From: an uncultured Dyadobacter sp.
GTDB lineage: Bacteria; Bacteroidota; Bacteroidia; Cytophagales; Spirosomataceae
NCBI GenBank assembly: GCA_937880795.1
Contig: CALGRQ010000174.1
Span: 1 to 12,213, forward strand
Direction of reading: 5' to 3'
Length of the DNA stretch: 12,213 bases
Below are positions 7,219-12,213 of this stretch, in pieces (positions within the stretch are counted from its first letter, which is position 1; each line of letters opens with the position of its first letter). The notes under the pieces were generated by a model. That model saw only the letters and a list, made by a program, of their open reading frames with translations, was not told where the DNA came from and ran no database searches. The translations under genes and the position numbers were made by a program.

Positions 7219-7686
7219 TTAATGTGTCTTACTCTCAATTTTTTTATGAATATCCAAAGTTTCGGATAGCGCAGCAGATCCATACCAAAGTAGTAATTCA
7301 GGGTCCAGAAGATTAGCCCTTATAGCTGGGTCAGAATCAACCAGTTGTTTACCCTCCTCAATCGTGGATGCGTTGAGAATAAAAATTCCCCGGTATTTAT
7401 CGTTTTTGAAAAATGGCCCAGCCACAACCAGTTTCCCTGCTTCGGCTAGCCGATTGATGTTGGCCATATGTCCCGTAAAAAGGCTATCAGATTTTGCCTT
7501 ACTGAGACCCGTTTCACTTCCTGTTTTAAGTAAAACCAACACGTACTTTTTCATACCGTAGGCGTCTGCATTGAGTTTTTTCGCAAGGGTAGAGTCGTAT
7601 TCTATTTTTGCCGACTGTGCTTTTGTTAAAATAGGGAGTGCGGCTAATAGACCAATGACCAGTACAAGATGTGCTATCGATTTCAT
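7219..7686 (-). CDS. YciI-like (dimeric alpha+beta barrel) protein with signal peptide
   Basis: A 155-residue protein. Residues 1-24 form a signal peptide: MKS, a long hydrophobic run LVLVIGLLAALPIL, then TKAQ before the mature SAKIEYD. The rest (about 46-140) fits the YciI-like fold: YVLVLLKTG strand, GHMANINRLAEAGKLVVAGP helix-strand with His73, GIFILNA strand, and the SDPAI motif with Asp119. In the YciI family a His-Asp pair lines the presumed active site and both are kept, but the reaction is unknown for most members. Export is the odd feature, as many YciI proteins are cytoplasmic. It stands 150 bp upstream of clpB on the same strand and is divergent from the sigma-factor gene across 106 bp. 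No terminator was seen between it and clpB, so read-through is possible. Confidence 0.82.
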   Translation of the reverse strand: MKSIAHLVLVIGLLAALPILTKAQSAKIEYDSTLAKKLNADAYGMKKYVLVLLKTGSETGLSKAKSDSLFTGHMANINRLAEAGKLVVAGPFFKNDKYRGIFILNASTIEEGKQLVDSDPAIRANLLDPELLLWYGSAALSETLDIHKKIESKTH

Positions 7687-7792
7687 TGGGTGGTTTGTTT
7701 TTAAGATATAGCTTTAATGAAAGCAATTTTATAAAAAATATTGTGATATTAAGACCGGTATTGTTTATTTTGAATGATTAATAGATGACTTC

Positions 7793-8401
7793 ATGAATTC
7801 CTTTATCCAACGTTCCAACGCTCCTGATGACCATATGATGTGGCAGCGGTTTATAGCTGGTGAAGTGGCTGCATTCAATGATCTCATGTCTTCACAATTT
7901 CGTTCCCTTTTTCATTATGGAAGTAAGTTTTCAAGAGATCGGGAGTTCGTAAAGGATTCTATACAGGATCTTTTTTTGTTATTGTGGGAGCGGCGCGAAC
8001 GTTTGCGTGATGATGTTATACTGAAACCATATTTGATGGCATCACTCCGACGACTTATGCATCGTAAATCGGACCTAAAGGCGCGGATTGAGATGGAAGA
8101 ATTTAAGGGGCAGGAGGCCCCGTTTGAACTCCAATTTTCGGTTGAGCAGCACTATATTGAGGAAGAGTCTACATTATTACTCGCGGAAAATTTAAAAAAG
8201 TTGCTGAATGATTTACCACCTCGGCAAAAGGAAGTTGTATACCTGAAATATTATCAGGAGCTGGACCGGAGCCAGATCGCCGAAATCATGGAGGTATCAC
8301 CGCAAACGGTTTCCAATTTGCTTCAAATTGCTCTAAAGCATCTCAAAACGCATTGGCGTGCAGAGTTTCTCACCTTTTTTCTACTTCATTTCCTGGTATA
8401 A
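7793..8401 (+). CDS. ECF RNA polymerase sigma-70 factor (FecI-like, Bacteroidota type)
   Basis: A 202-residue ECF sigma factor. Region 2 spans about 24-90 and includes the core-binding stretch DSIQDLFLLLWERRERL (55-71). Region 4 spans about 134-187, with LPPRQKEVVYLKYYQEL and the DNA-binding helix-turn-helix RSQIAEIMEVSPQTVSNLL (159-177). No region 1.1 or 3 is present, as expected for ECF factors. It is followed by a FecR-type anti-sigma gene and a SusC-type receptor with an STN domain, so it most likely directs transcription of the receptor and its downstream partners once released from FecR. The last 11 residues (FLTFFLLHFLV) are strikingly hydrophobic. The ATG at 7793 gives a normal N-terminus; there is no Shine-Dalgarno, as usual in this phylum. 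Confidence 0.93.
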   Translation: MNSFIQRSNAPDDHMMWQRFIAGEVAAFNDLMSSQFRSLFHYGSKFSRDREFVKDSIQDLFLLLWERRERLRDDVILKPYLMASLRRLMHRKSDLKARIEMEEFKGQEAPFELQFSVEQHYIEEESTLLLAENLKKLLNDLPPRQKEVVYLKYYQELDRSQIAEIMEVSPQTVSNLLQIALKHLKTHWRAEFLTFFLLHFLV

Positions 8402-8517
8402 TAAATGGGGAATACGTGTTGTGAATTCACTTATTACATTTTTTTCAAAAAAACTTTATAATTAGTTGGTATCCCGATTCTGTTTTTGTCTATCGTAGTA
8501 TAGATAGAAAATTTAAG
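8402..8517 (+). other. Spacer between sigma factor and anti-sigma genes
   Basis: This 116 bp spacer is rather long for a sigma/anti-sigma pair. It holds a 10-bp palindrome GTGAATTCAC (8421-8430) and a symmetric T7-C-A7 run (8439-8453). No GC stem with a T-tract is present, so co-transcription with fecR is likely. I see no exact TAnnTTTG match for a separate fecR promoter. Confidence 0.4.
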
Positions 8518-9630
8518 ATGGATCGGTACAAAAAGTATGGGGTTGAAGACTTTGTTTGGGATATAGCATTCCGGCAATGGGTTTTGGCGCCAACCCGAGA
8601 AGATGAAACGCTTTGGACTGCCTGGCTGATTGAAAATCCGGAGCGTAAACATAAAGTGGATCAGGCTAGGCAGATTGTTTCCGCCCTTCGGATTGAAGAG
8701 CAACCATTGGAAGACCAGGAAATTCGTGATGTAATAGCGGATTCACTGAGTAAAATAAATAACACCGAAAGGTATGAGGTTACAACTCTTCCATTGGTTA
8801 AAAGGTTTTATTCTTCCATTTGGTTTAAGATGGCGGCGTCCATAGTAATTCTCATTGGGGTCGGGTTATATGTAAAAAGCTATTATTCAAGTTTGATAAA
8901 TCCATCTTACCAAGCCGCAGGCGTACCTGAAACTGAGATAGTCATTGAAAAAGTGAATAGTGACGACCAAGATATGTTGGTTCAGTTACCTGACCAGAGT
9001 ACCGTAACCTTATCACCAGGAAGTAAAATACGTTATGTCAAGGAGTTTACCCATACAAAACGAGATGTGACCTTGATAGGAGAGGCATTCTTTGATGTAG
9101 CAAAGGATCCGCACCGCTCATTTTTCGTATATGCCAACGAATTGATCACCAAAGTACTTGGGACTAGCTTTAGAGTGAAAGCATATCCTTCGACCAGTGA
9201 AGTTACCGTAGAGGTTAAAACTGGAAGGGTATCTGTTTTTGCCAAGTCCGATCCTGAATTGCACTCTAAATTAACCAAAAGAGAACTGGAAGGCCTGGTC
9301 CTTACGCCCAATCAAAAAGTTACGTTCATGCGAGAGGCGGTTAAGATGGTAAAAACGTTGGTAGAAAGCCCGGAAATGGTACTGCCGAAATCGCAATTAC
9401 CCCATTTTGTATTTGAAGATATACCAGCCAGTGAAGCCTTTGCAAAGATCGGTAAAGCATATGGAATCGATATCATTTATGATGAGGCAGTATTGCGTGA
9501 CTGTCCACTTACTGCGGAATTGGACAGCCAGCCACTGAACGAGAAATTAAGTATTTTATGCAAAGCGGTAGAGGCTGATTACGAAATTGTGGACGGACAG
9601 ATCATTATTCATAGCCGTGGCTGTAAATGA
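8518..9630 (+). CDS. FecR-family anti-sigma factor / signal transducer
   Basis: A 370-residue single-pass inner-membrane protein. The cytoplasmic N-terminus (1-100) carries a FecR N-terminal type region with WDIAFRQWVLAP and WTAWLIENPERKHKVDQAR that would hold the sigma factor. One membrane helix lies at about 102-121 (WFKMAASIVILIGVGLYV). The periplasmic part contains the FecR beta domain (about 140-241): LPDQSTVTLSPGSKIRY, GEAFFDVAKDPHRSF, VLGTSFRVKAY and VEVKTGRVSVF. The C-terminal DUF4974-like domain (about 295-368) starts FVFEDIPASEAFAKIGKAYG and ends IVDGQIIIHSR; it resembles an STN fold and is thought to contact the receptor's STN domain. The role is to pass the receptor's substrate-bound state across the inner membrane to the ECF sigma factor. 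Gene order sigma, fecR, susC supports this. ATG 8518 is the only plausible start. Confidence 0.95.
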   Translation: MDRYKKYGVEDFVWDIAFRQWVLAPTREDETLWTAWLIENPERKHKVDQARQIVSALRIEEQPLEDQEIRDVIADSLSKINNTERYEVTTLPLVKRFYSSIWFKMAASIVILIGVGLYVKSYYSSLINPSYQAAGVPETEIVIEKVNSDDQDMLVQLPDQSTVTLSPGSKIRYVKEFTHTKRDVTLIGEAFFDVAKDPHRSFFVYANELITKVLGTSFRVKAYPSTSEVTVEVKTGRVSVFAKSDPELHSKLTKRELEGLVLTPNQKVTFMREAVKMVKTLVESPEMVLPKSQLPHFVFEDIPASEAFAKIGKAYGIDIIYDEAVLRDCPLTAELDSQPLNEKLSILCKAVEADYEIVDGQIIIHSRGCK

Positions 9631-9664
9631 TTATTAGATGTGAGGGGGGGCGATCAGTAGGTAT

Positions 9665-9697
9665 AAATTACCAAGGTGAGTTTATGGCCGGTAATTT
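9665..9697 (+). repeat. 8-bp inverted repeat just after fecR (possible weak terminator)
   Basis: AAATTACC (9665-9672) and GGTAATTT (9690-9697) pair perfectly around a 17-nt loop, with a further GG/CC pair possible inside. It lies 34 bp past the fecR stop. Only three T follow as part of the arm, so it would be a weak terminator at best. Its GGTAAT/ATTACC core recurs in the next two hairpins. Confidence 0.4.
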
Positions 9698-9788
9698 GAT
9701 ATATAGATAGACTTGACCAACTACTAACATTTTTTAATTCACCTAAACCTTAGACATATACGAAACAGGAAATTTAGCTTTCAAATCT

Positions 9789-9825
9789 AAAAAAAGAGTC
9801 GGTAATGTTCCCGCATTACCGACTC
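9789..9825 (-). terminator. Strong intrinsic terminator facing the minus strand between fecR and susC
   Basis: GAGTCGGTAATG (9796-9807), a 6-nt loop, and CATTACCGACTC (9814-9825) form a perfect 12-bp stem. Seven A at 9789-9795 become a T-tract directly after the stem on the minus strand. On the plus strand the stem is followed by GGAATTTATCCC, which is not a terminator tail. Both flanking genes are on the plus strand, so this terminator serves antisense transcription. Confidence 0.8.
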
Positions 9826-9838
9826 GGAATTTATCCCT

Positions 9839-9858
9839 GTAATGATTGGCATCATTAC
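9839..9858 (+). repeat. 8-bp hairpin in susC leader
   Basis: GTAATGAT, loop TGGC, ATCATTAC: a perfect 8-bp stem with a 4-nt loop. It shares the GTAATG/CATTAC core with the 12-bp hairpin at 9796-9825, so one arm of each could also pair with the other and allow alternative folds. Confidence 0.6.
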
Positions 9859-9873
9859 CTCCCAAAAGGGAGG
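9858..9873 (+). repeat. 6-bp GC hairpin in susC leader
   Basis: CCTCCC-AAAA-GGGAGG is a compact, stable hairpin sharing one base with the preceding stem. No T-tract follows. The unpaired form exposes GGGAGG, but this is about 50 bp from the start codon and cannot be its ribosome-binding site. Confidence 0.55.
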
Positions 9874-9877
9874 CGGG

Positions 9878-9916
9878 GATTGTTTTGCCAACTCTTTTCA
9901 TTTTAACAAAACAATC
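9878..9916 (+). promoter_or_regulatory. 10-bp inverted repeat ending 6 bp before the susC start codon
   Basis: GATTGTTTTG (9878-9887) and CAAAACAATC (9907-9916) are perfectly complementary across 19 nt. The right arm occupies the A-rich stretch where Bacteroidota ribosomes usually engage, ending 6 bp before ATG 9923. Folded in the mRNA it could hide that region; in DNA it could be an operator. Which of these applies cannot be told from sequence. Confidence 0.5.
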
Positions 9917-9923
9917 AAATCTA
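9916..9923 (-). promoter_or_regulatory. Candidate minus-strand -7 promoter element at the susC start
   Basis: On the minus strand these bases read TAGATTTG, an exact TAnnTTTG match. The same 8-mer recurs on the minus strand at 9782-9789, just beyond the antisense terminator. No TTTG stands at the usual -33 distance, so confidence is limited. Confidence 0.35.
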
Positions 9924-12213
9924 TGAAAAAACCTTTAAAGTACCGCCAGGTACTACTGTGGACTATGCGAATAACAGCAACACAACTCCTATGTGCCCTT
10001 TTGTTCCTGGGAACGAGTTATGCGCGGGAAGGTCGGGCCCAGTCTCTGTTGAGTCAGAAGATATCTATATCTGCCAGTGGGAGTGAGGTGAAAAAAGTTT
10101 TGAACCAGTTAGAGAAGCAAGTGGATGTCCACTTTGTATTTAGCTCTAAACTTATAAAATCGGCAAGGAAAGTTTCTGTATCCGTTCAAAACCGTCCATT
10201 AGACGAAGCTTTGGATGAAATACTGACGCCTTTGGGGCTGGAATATGAAGTATCGGGGAAGATCATTATTATTAAACGAGTGGGGCACCTACCAGAGGTT
10301 AAAACTCCCTTAAAGCCAGAAGGTGTTAAAAAATCTGTGTCTGGGAAAGTACTCGATGAAAAAGGGATAGGCCTTCCCGGCGTTAGCGTCATTGTAAAAG
10401 GAACCCAGGTAGGCGCTACCACGGACGCAGAAGGTTTTTTTCAATTGAATATACCAGAAGCGACAGGACCGGCCCCGACATTGGTTTTTAGTTTTGTAGG
10501 TTTTCTTTCTCAAGAAATTGAGGTGGGTAACGAATCGGTTCTGTCCGTTAACATGCAACCCGAGAATAAAACACTTTCGGAAGTTGTTGTTGTGGGTTAT
10601 GGTACCCAGAAAAAGGTTAATCTTACGGGATCGGTATCTGTAATTACCGCAGACGAGTTGGTTAAAAGACCAGCCGGACAAACATCTTCTGCGTTACAAG
10701 GAATGGTTCCGGGCCTTACGGTAACGCAACGCTCGGGTCAGCCAGGGAAGGATGGGGGTAACCTACGAATTCGTGGGGTTGGAACGACCGGCGATCCCAA
10801 TCCGCTTGTGATTGTGGACGGAGTAGAATCGAGCATCAATAATATAGATCCGAATGAGATTGAGAGTATATCTGTGTTAAAGGATGCTTCATCCGCGGCT
10901 ATTTATGGTTCTCGCGCAGCGAATGGAGTCATTCTTATTACCACGAAACGAGGCAATGAGAAAGGCGTAAGCGTTAACTACAACATGTATGCAGGCTGGC
11001 AAACGCCTACGGATATACCCGATATTGTAAACGGATTGGATCACATGAAGTTGATAAACGAGGCCTATACCAACACGGGGAGAAGTGCACTCTATACCGA
11101 CCAGCAGATTCAGGATTATATAAGTAAAGGTCCGTCGGACAGAGACCAATTCCCGGATACCGATTGGCAAAAATTGACATTGAAGAAAAGCGGGTTCATA
11201 CAAAGTCATTACATCGGTGTAAATGGTGGTAATGAGCGGGTGAAGGTTTTAGGATCCTTTGGTTATTTGGACCAGAAAGGCATTATTCCGAACACTGGTT
11301 TCAAGAGGTACAACCTTAGAGTAAATTCAGATGTAAAGATCAACAGCAAGTTGAGCGCTGCAATGGATATCTTCCTACGCAAAACCGATCTGGAAGAACC
11401 TTCTTCAGGTACAGGATATATTTTCCACTGGATGAGAAGAATTCCAGCTAATCAGGCAGGGGTGCTATCGAATGGAAAGTATGGAGAGGGCTGGAATGGC
11501 GATCACCCCTTGGCACGAGCAAAAGATGGTGGCCTGACAAGAGAGGATAATCTCAGCTCAATTATCAATTTAAATCTTGCCTATAAACCTACCTCCTGGT
11601 TGACAGCTAATTTAATTTATGCACCTAAATTCACCTTGCCCCAATCAAAATCATTTAGCAATACCATTCAAACCTACCGATTTGATGGTTCACCAAGCTA
11701 CGCCATTCCTTCGAGAAACTCTCTGGATGTAAATTACAGCAAGGAGTTTTACAATAACTTTAGAGCACTCGTTACGGTGGATAAAGTGATGGGTAAAAAC
11801 CATCATTTTACCGTTTTGGGTGGATTTCAGCGGGAAGATCAAACCAATAACTGGGTTTCGGCATACCGCGAAGTTTTTATTTTGCCGAGTTATCAGGAGA
11901 TCAATTCGGGTAACCGGTTAAACGAAAGAACAGGTGGCTCTGCCTCACACTGGGCTTTGCAGTCATATTTTGGCCGGGTGAACTACAATTATAAAGAAAA
12001 GTATCTTTTCGAAGCGAATGCAAGATATGATGGTTCTTCCCGCTTTGCAAAAGGCAATCGGTATGCACTATTCCCATCGTTTTCGGCAGGATGGCGAATC
12101 ATACAAGAGCCATTTATGGAGTCACTTAGCGATCACATCACCGATTTGAAATTACGTGCGTCGTGGGGTAAGCTGGGTAATCAAAATATTGGTCTTTACC
12201 CTTTTGCTGCCTT
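9923..12213 (+). CDS. SusC/RagA-like TonB-dependent outer-membrane receptor with STN domain (runs off right edge)
   Basis: The first 763 codons of a protein probably over 1000 residues long. An N-terminal signal sequence ends near residue 40 (LLCALLFLGTSYA then REGRAQS). An STN domain follows at about 46-118 (VKKVLNQLEKQVDVHFVFSS; RPLDEALDEILTPLGLEYEV). Then come the carboxypeptidase-like domain at about 138-212 (VSGKVLDEKGIGLPGVSV; TDAEGFFQLNIP), a TonB-box region LSEVVVVGYGTQKK (218-231), and the plug at about 232-345 (LQGMVPGLTV; LRIRGVG; LVIVDGVE; SISVLKDASSAAIYGSRAAN; GVILITTKRG). Barrel strands with YDGSSRF follow. It imports a bound ligand using TonB energy, normally with a SusD lipoprotein encoded next, outside this window. 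The STN domain and the upstream sigma/FecR pair mark it as a signalling receptor. The ligand, glycan or otherwise, cannot be deduced. Start ATG 9923; an in-frame ATG at codon 15 is possible. Confidence 0.95.
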   Translation, partial: MKKPLKYRQVLLWTMRITATQLLCALLFLGTSYAREGRAQSLLSQKISISASGSEVKKVLNQLEKQVDVHFVFSSKLIKSARKVSVSVQNRPLDEALDEILTPLGLEYEVSGKIIIIKRVGHLPEVKTPLKPEGVKKSVSGKVLDEKGIGLPGVSVIVKGTQVGATTDAEGFFQLNIPEATGPAPTLVFSFVGFLSQEIEVGNESVLSVNMQPENKTLSEVVVVGYGTQKKVNLTGSVSVITADELVKRPAGQTSSALQGMVPGLTVTQRSGQPGKDGGNLRIRGVGTTGDPNPLVIVDGVESSINNIDPNEIESISVLKDASSAAIYGSRAANGVILITTKRGNEKGVSVNYNMYAGWQTPTDIPDIVNGLDHMKLINEAYTNTGRSALYTDQQIQDYISKGPSDRDQFPDTDWQKLTLKKSGFIQSHYIGVNGGNERVKVLGSFGYLDQKGIIPNTGFKRYNLRVNSDVKINSKLSAAMDIFLRKTDLEEPSSGTGYIFHWMRRIPANQAGVLSNGKYGEGWNGDHPLARAKDGGLTREDNLSSIINLNLAYKPTSWLTANLIYAPKFTLPQSKSFSNTIQTYRFDGSPSYAIPSRNSLDVNYSKEFYNNFRALVTVDKVMGKNHHFTVLGGFQREDQTNNWVSAYREVFILPSYQEINSGNRLNERTGGSASHWALQSYFGRVNYNYKEKYLFEANARYDGSSRFAKGNRYALFPSFSAGWRIIQEPFMESLSDHITDLKLRASWGKLGNQNIGLYPFAA

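Larger units (their letters stand above)
9782..9911 (-). ncRNA. Candidate cis-antisense small RNA to the susC leader
   Basis: Predicted, not proven. On the minus strand an exact TAnnTTTG match (TAGATTTG, 9923 to 9916) could start transcription near 9910. About 115-120 nt later a perfect 12-bp hairpin followed by seven T would end it. The RNA would be complementary to the susC mRNA leader to within about 12 nt of the start codon and would contain the hairpins described below. Cis-antisense sRNAs of this position are established in Bacteroides, where RNAs such as DonS lie between the anti-sigma gene and a susC homologue and repress it. No good -33 element is seen. The 5' end is uncertain and the terminator is the firmer half of the evidence. 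Confidence 0.4.

Noticed and set aside
8439..8453. T7-C-A7 run after the sigma gene as a terminator
   Set aside because: There is no GC stem, and a pure T/A inverted repeat with a one-base loop would not form a terminator hairpin.
10310..10681. 123-residue open frame on the minus strand inside susC
   Set aside because: It lies opposite the conserved carboxypeptidase-like and plug regions of the receptor and has no signal, domain or supporting promoter.

Overview
The window reads as chromosomal DNA of a Bacteroidota bacterium. The evidence is a SusC/RagA-type TonB-dependent receptor with an N-terminal STN domain, preceded by an ECF sigma factor and a FecR anti-sigma with a C-terminal DUF4974-like domain. 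A TamB-like gene with a Bacteroidota-style N-terminus sits divergent from tsaD, start codons lack Shine-Dalgarno sequences, and matches to the phylum's TAnnTTTG -7 promoter element are present. I cannot place it below phylum with confidence.

Layout. (1) 1-386, minus: 5' end of a tamB-like gene, running off the left edge. (2) 542-1540, plus: complete tsaD. (3) 1541-2000: 460 bp non-coding gap holding a row of short GC hairpins that looks like a degenerate REP-like intergenic repeat. (4) 2001-7686, minus: four genes facing the same way, namely a ModF-like tandem ABC ATPase, a DJ-1/PfpI-family protein, ClpB, and a YciI-fold protein with a signal peptide. Clear intrinsic terminators follow clpB and the PfpI gene, so these are mostly separate transcription units rather than one operon. 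PfpI and ClpB suggest a protein-damage and stress theme. (5) 7793 to the right edge, plus: ECF sigma factor, FecR-like anti-sigma, then a SusC-like receptor cut off by the window end. This is a trans-envelope signalling cassette. Substrate at the receptor is probably sensed through its STN domain, passed to the periplasmic part of FecR, and releases the sigma factor to activate the receptor genes.

The most interesting part is the 292 bp gap between fecR and susC. It contains five inverted repeats. One is a perfect 12-bp hairpin whose T-tract lies on the MINUS strand, which makes it an intrinsic terminator for antisense transcription although no minus-strand gene feeds it. About 90 bp away, overlapping the susC start codon, is an exact minus-strand TAnnTTTG match. 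Together they outline a candidate cis-antisense RNA of about 120 nt covering the susC leader. This resembles the antisense sRNAs described at sigma/anti-sigma-controlled SusC loci in Bacteroides. It is an inference, not a demonstrated RNA.

Secondary points: the ModF-like ATPase has a degenerate first nucleotide site, a 10-bp inverted repeat lies just past the clpB terminator, and the YciI-fold protein appears to be exported.
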